This document shows positions 9,911 through 17,028 of a stretch of DNA of 20,460 nt, piece after piece. The position numbers were made by a program, and so were the translations under genes. Numbering within the stretch: the stretch's first letter is position 1; each line of letters begins with the position of its first letter. Source of the DNA: JAAYCU01 sp964642815 (GTDB lineage Bacteria; Planctomycetota; Phycisphaerae; UBA1845; PWPN01); assembly GCA_964642815.1 (NCBI GenBank), contig CAZXSA010000072.1:1-20460 (forward strand). Reading direction: 5' to 3'. Under the pieces are notes generated by a model. That model was given only the letters and a program-made list of their open reading frames with translations, did not search any database and was not told the origin of the DNA.

Positions 9911-10319
9911 CTTTTGAGTTTTATCTTTCTTAGCCATTTTCCCTGCGCTCCATTTCTGCGATGAGCAAAGCGAAAATGGGCAAAAGAATATTTTTGTAGA
10001 TCGCAAGAAAATTTGGTCGGTTTGCGATTATTTTTTGTTGGTAACTAATCGTACCATTTCTTTGTTTTTGTTTACAGAAAACGATGCGATTCTTTTATTT
10101 ATAAGCATATATAAATAATGATGATATGATACTTGTTATGAAGGCATTAATTAAATTCATAGTGATATAAATAATTTTCAGTAGATACTTATAGGACCAA
10201 AGCATTTAACCTTATGAGTATTAAATATACCAAATGTTTAATTTTGAAAATTAGTCTCTTCCATTTTCAGAATTTTCGGGTACACTAAGTTTGTGGCTAA
10301 ATTAAATATCGGGAAAAGC
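9911..10319. other. AT-rich non-coding region after nrdJ
   Basis: About 400 bases with no supportable gene. From about 9985 to 10310 the sequence is strikingly AT-rich compared with its neighbours. It has no DnaA-box-like motifs despite lying near rnpA. A weak -10-like TACACT at 10281-10286 could serve the downstream RNA, but no matching -35 is seen. Confidence 0.4.
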
Positions 10320-10487
10320 CGATACAAAAGCCGTGGAGGTGCGTATAATAATACGCAGAGGATGAGATAAGCGAAATCATAGGAGGGAATATCCGACTAG
10401 CTCGAACTTAATGAGTTAGTAACAGGCTTCTTTCCCCTCCGGAAAGCACCGGGCCCGCCCTTGTGGCACCTGGTGCTTTCTTTTTTT
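10320..10487 (+). ncRNA. Candidate free-standing structured RNA
   Basis: A GC-normal block following AT-rich spacer, with three nested or successive hairpins and an intrinsic terminator. Hairpin 1: GCGTAT (10341-10346) with ATACGC (10351-10356), loop AATA. A second helix, GGAGGGAA (10382-10389) with TTCCCCTCC (about 10432-10440, one bulged C), encloses hairpin 2: ACTAGCTC (10396-10403) with GAGTTAGT (10413-10420), one G-U pair. The terminator follows at once. No gene lies downstream on the same strand before the terminator, so this is not an obvious leader or riboswitch. I could not match it to 6S RNA, SRP RNA, tmRNA or a riboswitch class from memory. The 5' end is a guess. Confidence 0.55.
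10442..10487 (+). terminator. Strong rho-independent terminator
   Basis: GAAAGCACC (10442-10450) pairs perfectly with GGTGCTTTC (10472-10480), extended inward by GG/CC and GCC/GGC with single-base bulges, and is followed by seven T (10481-10487). On the opposite strand no T run follows the stem, so it serves plus-strand transcripts, not rnpA. It therefore implies a plus-strand RNA ending here. Confidence 0.85.
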
Positions 10488-10515
10488 GTGATTTGATCAC
10501 AATCACCTTTATCGC

Positions 10516-10899
10516 TTACGGTCGGAAATCGCGGACTGAATTGGATTTTTCAGCAAGTTGCCAAGCTAATCTCAGGATGGATTGTTTGATTTCCGGAAGT
10601 CTCAGATTCTGGTTTGGCTTGGGCACAATAACCCAATCGCCAGGGCCGGGTAATTCGCCTTTTAGTTGACGAAAAGCCTCACGAAGCAACCTTTTAGCCC
10701 GATTTCGGCGAACAGCGTTACCGAAATGGCGGCCAACGGCCAAGCCCAAACGGTTGCTCCCGGCCTCATTGGGAGCCATGTAAAGCGTTAATAGCCGATC
10801 AGACGCACGATGCCGCAAAGAGAAAATTTTACGAAAGGTGGCTCCGGATCGAACTCGATCCACCCGCGACAGCGTGTAACGGCGGCCAGGCACGGACAT
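10516..10899 (-). CDS. rnpA: Ribonuclease P protein component
   Basis: The protein subunit of RNase P, which helps the catalytic RNA trim the 5' leader of precursor tRNAs. It is 127 residues, normal for the family. The N-terminal 'RVRSGATFRKIF' strand and the signature RNR motif 'RRNRAKRLLRE' (64-74) are clear, as is the following 'DWVIVPKP'. The ATG at 10899 has GAGG about nine bases upstream. In most bacteria rpmH (ribosomal protein L34) sits just before rnpA; here only about 100 bases separate it from a divergent gene and no L34 frame fits, so the pair is split. dnaA and yidC are also absent from the window. Confidence 0.95.
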   Translation of the reverse strand: MSVPGRRYTLSRVDRVRSGATFRKIFSLRHRASDRLLTLYMAPNEAGSNRLGLAVGRHFGNAVRRNRAKRLLREAFRQLKGELPGPGDWVIVPKPNQNLRLPEIKQSILRLAWQLAEKSNSVRDFRP

Positions 10900-11007
10900 A
10901 TCACTAACCTCTTATAAGGCTGGGCAAGAATTTGCGACAATCGTCCCAGCCGACTATCTTAATAACATCCTAATCGCGATCGGCAGACTTTGAACAGGGT
11001 TACAATC

Positions 11008-11304
11008 ATGGATCTTCGTGATTTTCAGCAATTAATCGAGAAAATGTACTCCCACAAGGACCGCCAAAGGGGGTCGGCGGGCACGTTTATCTGGTTAATG
11101 GAAGAAGTAGGCGAGCTGGCGGCCGCCATCGGCGACAACGAGGATAAAGCCAGAAAAGGGGAGGAGTTTGCCGACGTATTGGCGTGGTTGGTGACTCTGG
11201 CCAATGTGGAGGGTGTGGATCTGAGTTCGGCCTTGCACGCCAAGTATGGCCAAGGTTGCCCGGGTTGTGGTAAAATGGTATGCACGTGCGTGGAAAAACC
11301 ATAG
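11008..11304 (+). CDS. MazG-like nucleotide pyrophosphohydrolase
   Basis: A 98-residue protein of the all-alpha NTP pyrophosphatase superfamily, which hydrolyses (d)NTPs to monophosphates and pyrophosphate, often as a house-cleaning enzyme. The metal-binding motif is present: EEVGE (32-36) and, after a charged loop, EEFADVLAW with Glu53 and Asp56. The C-terminus adds 'GCPGCGKMVCTC', four cysteines in CxxC...CxC form, probably a small metal site. I chose the ATG at 11008, with AGGG eight bases upstream, over an in-frame TTG at 10990. It is the first gene of a plus-strand run. The substrate cannot be told from sequence. Confidence 0.88.
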   Translation: MDLRDFQQLIEKMYSHKDRQRGSAGTFIWLMEEVGELAAAIGDNEDKARKGEEFADVLAWLVTLANVEGVDLSSALHAKYGQGCPGCGKMVCTCVEKP

Positions 11305-11409
11305 GGTTTCGCGCGCACGATTGTTCATTTCCTATGCTGGGCCGAGCGGCAGAGGTAAACAAATCCGTTAAAGCCGCCGCCGGTGAATCACGATCGGGAG
11401 GGACGTGCA

Positions 11410-11901
11410 ATGGGCACGCTACCGGAAGACGAACTCGTCGCGACTTGCGCGGACTGCGGAGCCAGCATCTATCGCGAACATATTCATCGGCGATTGGCCG
11501 GTCGCTGGGCGGGGGGATTATATTGTGGCCACTGCCTTGCGGCCCGACAAGGAGCGCCGGTCGGCGAGGATCTGGCGCCTTTATCGTTGGCGGACGAATC
11601 AGAAACCGGAGACCGTAGCCAACGATCCGCGGTCATGGGGGGCTCGGCCGTCCTGAGCGACTCGACTGCCGGTGAAATGATCGCCTTCAAACGTCCGCTG
11701 AATAATACGGGGCAGGCCGCCACTCGGGTACGCACTTTTCATGCCCGCCTGACCGAGGGTGCCATGCGGAACCTTGACCGGCAGGTGAACGCCTGGGTGG
11801 ACAGCAATCCGGACGTCGAGATCAAATTCGCCACCACAATCACCGCGCCCTGGGAAGGCAAGCAGGCCGAAAGACACCTCATCCTGACGATCTTTTATTG
11901 A
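11410..11901 (+). CDS. Conserved-looking protein with N-terminal zinc ribbon, unknown function
   Basis: A 163-residue cytoplasmic protein. It begins with a probable zinc ribbon: Cys13-x2-Cys16 and, after a basic helix 'REHIHRRLAGRW', Cys39-x2-Cys42. A low-complexity linker (about 48-95) leads to a compact C-terminal domain, 'RTFHARLTEGAMRNLDRQ' followed by 'VNAWVDSNPDVEIKFATT' and 'ERHLILTIFY', which reads as beta-alpha-beta-beta. I do not recognise the family. The ATG at 11410 has GGGAGGG seven bases upstream and is preferred over a GTG at 11383. It follows the MazG-like gene by 105 bases on the same strand. No function can be assigned. Confidence 0.75.
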   Translation: MGTLPEDELVATCADCGASIYREHIHRRLAGRWAGGLYCGHCLAARQGAPVGEDLAPLSLADESETGDRSQRSAVMGGSAVLSDSTAGEMIAFKRPLNNTGQAATRVRTFHARLTEGAMRNLDRQVNAWVDSNPDVEIKFATTITAPWEGKQAERHLILTIFY

Positions 11902-12038
11902 TCGAGACGCTGGATTGGATGGTCAGGCTGGCGAGGAGGGGCGGGAGCGGGTATGTAACCCTTCGATGTATTGTGTCGTCCAAACCGCGAGGGGGATCAC
12001 AGGCACCCATCGCCGTCGGCGGTATTCTCCGGTAAGAT

Positions 12039-12641
12039 ATGCTCATGATGTCGGATCCGCATAGGGTTTCCGTTGATATGGACTCCGAAAATCCACAAGA
12101 AGTGTCGACGGCGAGGCCGGTACCACGGACGTTGTCCGCCACCGAGCATCCGTTAGGGCCCTTGTGGATGATGGTGCCCTTGGAACACCGCTTGTGGAGT
12201 CGATTGTATGCCTTAGGCTTGGCGTCAGCCGCGATAAGTCTTTTAACGGTGGCGGCTTTACTGCACCCTGAAGGACATCAGTTTGGGACGCATCAGCAAT
12301 TGCGTATCCCCGCCTGCGGATTTGTCACCTTGACCGGTTTGCCCTGCCCGACCTGCGGCATGACCACCGCGTTTGCCCACACCGTCCGAGGTCACTTTTT
12401 GCAGGCGATGCATACGCAAATGGCCGGTTTTCTACTGTGTCTGGGGGTGATTGGGGTGGCCTTTCTGTCCGTGGTCGGTATTATCACCGGGCGACGGCCG
12501 GCGTTGAACTGGTATCGCCTTCGACCGGAAAACTTGATCTGGTGGGCCTTGGCGTTGCTTGTGGCCGCCTGGGCTCTTAAGATCGTGGTCGGGATGTGTA
12601 ATGGGACTTTGCCCGCGCGTTGTTTCATTCCGCACGGTTAA
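12039..12641 (+). CDS. DUF2752 family membrane protein
   Basis: A 200-residue integral membrane protein of unknown function. A hydrophilic N-terminus (1-50) is followed by three predicted membrane segments at about 54-76, 128-150 and 165-186. The family hallmark 'CGFVTLTGLPCPTCGMTTAF' (93-112) lies between the first two, with Cys93, Cys103 and Cys106; the LPCPTCGMT core is characteristic of DUF2752. The last segment ends with two further cysteines. Several ATGs cluster at 12039-12050 and none has a strong ribosome binding site, so the exact start is unsure. It precedes the two lipoprotein genes by 17 bases and is likely co-transcribed with them. Confidence 0.85.
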   Translation: MLMMSDPHRVSVDMDSENPQEVSTARPVPRTLSATEHPLGPLWMMVPLEHRLWSRLYALGLASAAISLLTVAALLHPEGHQFGTHQQLRIPACGFVTLTGLPCPTCGMTTAFAHTVRGHFLQAMHTQMAGFLLCLGVIGVAFLSVVGIITGRRPALNWYRLRPENLIWWALALLVAAWALKIVVGMCNGTLPARCFIPHG

Positions 12642-12658
12642 CATGGGGAGTTTGCTGT

Positions 12659-13321
12659 ATGAAATTTCGACTTGTAACATCGAACCGCCCGCGGCACGGT
12701 ATTGCGACTCTGCTTTTGTTGGGCTGGGGATTGGGGCTAACCGGTTGCGCCGGGATTAAATGGCTCGCGGTCCAAACCAGCCCCACCTCGGAGAAAGTGG
12801 AGGCCGAGTGCAAGCTGCTGGAAGGCAAGACCGTTCTGGTCTGCGCGTGGGCTCCTCAGGAAATTCTCTGGGACTACCCCAAGACGAGACTGAACCTATC
12901 CTCCTATGTCTCGGAGTACTTGCGTCAGAACGTCAGGGGTATCCAACTGGTCAACGCGTTGCAGGTTGAGGCCTACGTGGAAAAGGGGAATCCTTTCCAA
13001 ATCGATTCGGAGGCCTTGGGGCGGCATTTTCGGGCGGAAGCGGTTGTCCGACTGGACGTGTATCAATTTTCCATCAGGGATCCGGGCCGAGCACAACTGT
13101 ATCGGGGGAGACTGGGAGCCGGCGTGGTGGTTTATGATCTGACACAGCAGGATGAGACAAGCCGGCGTGTTCCCCTGACGGATGTGCAGGTGGTGTACCC
13201 CGAAGAGGGCGAAATCGGTTTCTCCAACGCTCGACCGGAACAGATTCGACAGGCGACTTATGAACGGTTTGCCGTGGAAGTGGGCAAGAAATTCCATGAT
13301 TATCAGCGTGCCTTGGATTAA
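12659..13321 (+). CDS. Predicted lipoprotein, first of a paralogous pair
   Basis: A 220-residue predicted envelope lipoprotein with signal peptide and lipobox GLTGC (Cys30). After the cysteine it has 'SPTSEKVEAECKLLEGKTVLV', then 'LSSYVSEYLRQ', 'IQLVN' and 'RAEAVVRLDVYQF', a strand-helix-strand pattern like proteins that pack against outer-membrane assemblies (GNA1162 or CsgG-like folds). That fold comparison is inference. The ATG at 12659 has GGGGAG eight bases upstream. Its last 26 bases overlap the next lipoprotein gene, whose product resembles it in length and in the residues after the lipobox. Function is unknown. Confidence 0.75.
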   Translation: MKFRLVTSNRPRHGIATLLLLGWGLGLTGCAGIKWLAVQTSPTSEKVEAECKLLEGKTVLVCAWAPQEILWDYPKTRLNLSSYVSEYLRQNVRGIQLVNALQVEAYVEKGNPFQIDSEALGRHFRAEAVVRLDVYQFSIRDPGRAQLYRGRLGAGVVVYDLTQQDETSRRVPLTDVQVVYPEEGEIGFSNARPEQIRQATYERFAVEVGKKFHDYQRALD

Positions 13322-13955
13322 GCATTGGCGAAAGGTGGGAATCGCTTTCGCCTTCGTATTACCGTTGGTCTGCTATGGCTGCGCCAAGTTGGGGGCCGTT
13401 GGCTATTTTCTCTCTCCGGATCAGACGGTGGAAGCGGAATTTACCTTGCCCAAGGGGCCGTTGATGATTTTAGTTGATGACAATCGCGGTCAAGTCGTGC
13501 CGCCGGTGGCCTGTCATCGGTTGACCGACGCGATGGCCCGGTTGCTTCGGGAAAATGCGGGTATCGAGCGAATAACAACCAGCGAGGAAATAAACCGGTT
13601 GCGGCAGGCCGAGCCGAAATTTGATGATTTGTCCATTCGCGAGGTTGGACGCCTGGCCAACGTGGATACGATGATCTGGATAAGCGTGCGCGATTTTGCC
13701 TTCGATCAGGAATTGGGGACGGCCATCAGTCCCGGTCGGTTTTCCGTGGTGGTCAAGGTGTTCAACGTCAAAGCGGAGGAAAAGGAAAATCTGCGGCTCT
13801 GGCCCGCCCAGCCTGATGGCTATCTGGCGGAAGCCACGATTAAATCACACGAAATCCGGGCATGTAAAACCGCCGCGCGTGTTCATGAGAAGCTAGGCGA
13901 CGCTTTGGCCGATAATATCGCCAAGTTGTTCTATAAGTATACGGTCGAGAAATAG
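13296..13955 (+). CDS. Predicted lipoprotein, second of a paralogous pair
   Basis: About 219 residues, with an N-terminal basic stretch, hydrophobic core and 'LVCYGC' (Cys29), an imperfect lipobox. The mature part opens 'SPDQTVEAEFTLPKGPLMILVDD', aligning with the same region of the preceding protein, and continues with 'LTDAMARLLRENAGIERITTSEEINRLRQ' and 'LANVDTMIWISVRDF'. The two are evidently tandem duplicates that have diverged. The ATG at 13296 lies inside the end of the upstream gene in another frame; a GTG at 13308 is an alternative. The overlap suggests translational coupling. Function is unknown; an envelope role with its partner is inferred. Confidence 0.72.
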   Translation: MIISVPWIKHWRKVGIAFAFVLPLVCYGCAKLGAVGYFLSPDQTVEAEFTLPKGPLMILVDDNRGQVVPPVACHRLTDAMARLLRENAGIERITTSEEINRLRQAEPKFDDLSIREVGRLANVDTMIWISVRDFAFDQELGTAISPGRFSVVVKVFNVKAEEKENLRLWPAQPDGYLAEATIKSHEIRACKTAARVHEKLGDALADNIAKLFYKYTVEK

Positions 13956-13994
13956 GGGTAATACTCGAAAGTCGCGGGTGTCGTGAGAGTGCTT

Positions 13995-14549
13995 ATGAAG
14001 CCAGTCGATTGCATGTCGTTGCTCGGGTTGGGCCCGGCCGCCTCGGTAGAGGATATCAAGCGGGCTTATCGGCGTTTGGCCCAGCAGACACATCCTGACA
14101 AACATGGCGGCTGCGAACATGCCCGCCGACGCTTTATCGCAATCACTCAGGCTTATCGGACGCTACTCAATGCGTCCCGGGCCCTTCGGGAAGGGGGTTT
14201 GGTGGGTACTTGCCAGGATTGTGGGCAGTTCGGGGAAATGCGAATCGGTCCCGACCGACTGCTGCGCTGTCCGCGATGCCTTCTGCGCCCGATGACCCGA
14301 CGGCTACTACCTTTGCCGACCCTGATGGAAGCCCGATGCGTCGCTTCCGTATTGCTATTGATTGTCGCCGGTATTCTATTGATCCAGGGCATGATCACCA
14401 ACCGGTCAATTTATGTTTTCGGGGCTTTATGCTGCGGGCTGATCAGCATGGTCGCCTTGGCCTACACCTGTCTTAATGTGGTTTTCTGCTTGACCCGGCG
14501 GGAAAAGATATTTTTACGCAAATTGGCCGATTCCCCTATCGTTGATTGA
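13995..14549 (+). CDS. Membrane-anchored J-domain protein with zinc ribbon
   Basis: A 184-residue protein of unusual layout. Residues 5-62 form a J-domain: 'SLLGLGPAASVEDIKRAYRRLAQ', then the HPD triad at 33-35, needed to stimulate DnaK ATPase. A single zinc ribbon follows (Cys73-x2-Cys76 and Cys92-x2-Cys95), then two predicted membrane helices at about 114-134 and 139-163 and a basic C-terminus. It lacks the Gly/Phe region and the client-binding domains of true DnaJ, so it is a specialised J-protein that would recruit DnaK to the inner membrane. The ATG at 13995 is preferred over a GTG at 13983; the ribosome binding site is weak. It lies 39 bases after the second lipoprotein, suggesting a shared task, perhaps in envelope assembly. 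Confidence 0.82.
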   Translation: MKPVDCMSLLGLGPAASVEDIKRAYRRLAQQTHPDKHGGCEHARRRFIAITQAYRTLLNASRALREGGLVGTCQDCGQFGEMRIGPDRLLRCPRCLLRPMTRRLLPLPTLMEARCVASVLLLIVAGILLIQGMITNRSIYVFGALCCGLISMVALAYTCLNVVFCLTRREKIFLRKLADSPIVD

Positions 14550-14583
14550 CCCTTTGAGCCTATTCCCATCCTCCTCGCAATCT

Positions 14584-16767
14584 TCACGCTCCGATGGAAA
14601 TGACCAAATAGAGCATGCCGAGAATACCGAAAAGACAAAGGACGGCCAGAAGAAAACCGATGGTGTCGACCTTATCCCATTTGTCGAACTCCCAGTTGGA
14701 TCCGGGGAACAGCTTGAGGTGGTTGAAACGGTCAGGGTTTGTGTACGAGCAGGCCACCTCGCGGGCGTCGGCGTCGTGGTCAGGCAGGACGGGCGTTTTC
14801 ATCCGAACGTAGAAACGGTCGAGCAGCCGTCGGTCCATCGGGTGGGTCAGCAGGGCCACGAGGATAAAGATAAGGAAGGGGATGATCGTACGGATAACGA
14901 GACGAAGGGTTTCGTTGAAGGCGAAGCTGTTCCCGGCCAAATCAAAACCGAGCCGATCCAACAAGACCAGTTCGGGATTGAGCAACCCCGAGCCATATTT
15001 ACGGCCTTGGGCATCCAGCTTGATATCCAAGGTCCAGAAAATGGATTTCGGAGCCATCGTAAAGCTTTTTTCGAGTTTGTCCCCAATCGCTAGAGGCATC
15101 GGTCGAACGCCATCCGCCTGCCCGGTGGCATTGAGTTTTTCCCACTGGGCGATTTCCTGATCCCGCTTTTCGACGTCGATGGGGCGGGCGGTATAGATAT
15201 GTTTCATGGATTTCGGCAGAGTGGTTTTGAGTAAATATTCATGGGTTCGTAACGAGGGGTTCACGGCCGGGAACAACGGTACAGCAAGGAAGAGCAGCAG
15301 CGTTCCGGTGATGGAGGCCCAAGCCGCTACCGTGTTGGCCCGGCGCCATTTCATACCCAGCCAGAAAGCGGCGGCCAACATAAGATTGTATTCCCAGACA
15401 AATTTCAGAATCTGCAAAATCTGGTCAAACTGAATGGCCAACAGGGCCCCGCCCACGATAACACAGGCCCCCAGTAATCGCCCGACAGCCACATACTGCC
15501 GTTCGGTGAGGTTGGGGAACAGGGGGTGGAACACGTTGTGGGTAAGAAGGGAAGAGCTGGTGATCATGAAAGCGCTGGCCGACGACATCAGGGCGGCCAT
15601 CAGGCAAGCGATCATCAATCCGACCAAGCCCAGCCCGACCGAACCGAGCAGGTCACGGGTCGCCAGCCCCCACACATAGTCGGAGTTTTCCACCTTGCCG
15701 AAATAGAGCACCACGGCGATCAGCCCGAAGACACCCCACAGTACGGTGCAAACCCGTTTGATGTAATTTCCACTGGTAAAACCGATACGGGCGGATAATT
15801 CGTCCTTGGCCGAGCCGGCGATCACCATCTGATTGGGCTGGACGGCGACGGTAAGGGTCAGAAGCACGGAGACGGCGGCGATATAGTACCAGGTGAAATC
15901 GGGGCTCGAACGCGAGCCGAACAATTCAAAGAAAGACTCGGGTAACTGGGTATGAACGGTTCGCCAGGCATTCATGGCGCCGCTTCCGCCATGAATCTGA
16001 TTGATTTTCGCCAGACCGAAGGGCAGGAAAAGGATGGATAGCACGATGATAAACAAGCCTTGGATAAGATCGGTAAGGAAGGCCGCCTCCAGACCGCCGG
16101 CGACGGCGTAAATCAAAACGACGGCCCCGACCACCCAGATCAGAATGTTCGGATTAACCCGCGGAAACACTCTGCGAGGCCGTTCGAGGCGGAGAGTATC
16201 GAGAGTTTGTTTCTGTTGCTCATTCAGATTCGATAGAGGAATCGACTCGAGTTCGGCCAGTTGGCGGCCGCGCTCGTACTCGGCAAGCTCGGTCGCGTTC
16301 AACTCGTCATGCGCTTTGACGGTGATGGCCGAGATGGTGGTGGCCATCGCGATATAGCCGGCGGCGAGGACGGCCATCAGGAAAACCGAGGCGGTTACCG
16401 CGTAAAACCCACCCATCGTTTTAGATTGATACCGCTCCTCAAAGAAATCCCCAAGGGTGATTAACCGCAATCGCCGGTACCAAGGCGTGGTCATCCAGTA
16501 GATCGGAGTGGTGAATAAACCCGTAAGAGATATCCAGATGCCCGCGACCCCATTGTCATAGGTTTTGGTGGTCACGCCGACGGCGGTATCCGCGCTGGTC
16601 CCATTGCCGAAGGCGGCGAAAATCTGGATCAATTTGCCAAACCGTCGTCCGGCCAGGAAATAGTCCACCTGGTTTTTAATGCGGCGCATGGCCCAGAAAC
16701 CGATGGCAATGGTTACGGCGAAGTAGAGCAGAATTACCAGAAGATCAATCCATGGCAGGCCAAACAT
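14584..16767 (-). CDS. Sodium:solute symporter (SSS family)
   Basis: A 727-residue inner-membrane transporter of the SSS family, which couples sodium entry to uptake of sugars or similar solutes. The N-terminus 'DLLVILLYFAVTIAIGFWA' followed by 'VDYFLAGRR' and 'AAFGNGTSAD' is the standard start, and 'GGLEAAFLTDLIQGL' and 'MSSASAFMITSSSL' match conserved core helices. It is longer than usual: a charged insertion at about 151-205 (with repeated Glu, Leu and Gln, perhaps helical) and a soluble loop at about 505-630 near the C-terminus. ATG at 16767 has GGGAG six bases upstream. It is convergent with the J-protein gene and divergent from the oxidoreductase gene. Substrate is not certain; the neighbours suggest a sugar or sugar derivative. 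Confidence 0.9.
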   Translation of the reverse strand: MFGLPWIDLLVILLYFAVTIAIGFWAMRRIKNQVDYFLAGRRFGKLIQIFAAFGNGTSADTAVGVTTKTYDNGVAGIWISLTGLFTTPIYWMTTPWYRRLRLITLGDFFEERYQSKTMGGFYAVTASVFLMAVLAAGYIAMATTISAITVKAHDELNATELAEYERGRQLAELESIPLSNLNEQQKQTLDTLRLERPRRVFPRVNPNILIWVVGAVVLIYAVAGGLEAAFLTDLIQGLFIIVLSILFLPFGLAKINQIHGGSGAMNAWRTVHTQLPESFFELFGSRSSPDFTWYYIAAVSVLLTLTVAVQPNQMVIAGSAKDELSARIGFTSGNYIKRVCTVLWGVFGLIAVVLYFGKVENSDYVWGLATRDLLGSVGLGLVGLMIACLMAALMSSASAFMITSSSLLTHNVFHPLFPNLTERQYVAVGRLLGACVIVGGALLAIQFDQILQILKFVWEYNLMLAAAFWLGMKWRRANTVAAWASITGTLLLFLAVPLFPAVNPSLRTHEYLLKTTLPKSMKHIYTARPIDVEKRDQEIAQWEKLNATGQADGVRPMPLAIGDKLEKSFTMAPKSIFWTLDIKLDAQGRKYGSGLLNPELVLLDRLGFDLAGNSFAFNETLRLVIRTIIPFLIFILVALLTHPMDRRLLDRFYVRMKTPVLPDHDADAREVACSYTNPDRFNHLKLFPGSNWEFDKWDKVDTIGFLLAVLCLFGILGMLYLVISIGA

Positions 16768-17028
16768 ATTGCTCCCAAATTCGGAAAGGGTTCAATTCAA
16801 GATTCCATAAGACGGGCTGTATCTTAGGGGATATTTCAGCCGATGAAAAGCTCAGGATCTTGCAAATTGGCAAGGGATTGTTATTTTAGGTGGGATTTTT
16901 GACCGACCCGGCCACGGGGATGACTCACCAGGCCATTACCCTGAGCCAGAAAAATATCAGTGACGCCGATGTGTTTCGGTGTACGCGCGGTCGAGACCTC
17001 CATACAGGAGCCGCCAACGGATACGACC

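Noticed and set aside
9990..10310. Replication origin (AT-rich region close to rnpA)
   Set aside because: No DnaA-box-like TTATNCACA motif, and dnaA, dnaN, rpmH and yidC are all missing nearby.
10300..10440. c-di-GMP, 6S, SRP or other known RNA class
   Set aside because: The conserved cores of these classes, as I remember them, are not present; there is also no downstream gene for a riboswitch to control.
14542..15093. 183-codon plus-strand frame over the symporter's 3' end
   Set aside because: Antisense shadow with charged low-complexity composition; the symporter is certain.
16768..16830. tRNA-like 'GGTTCAATTC' segment
   Set aside because: No acceptor or anticodon stems can be formed around it.
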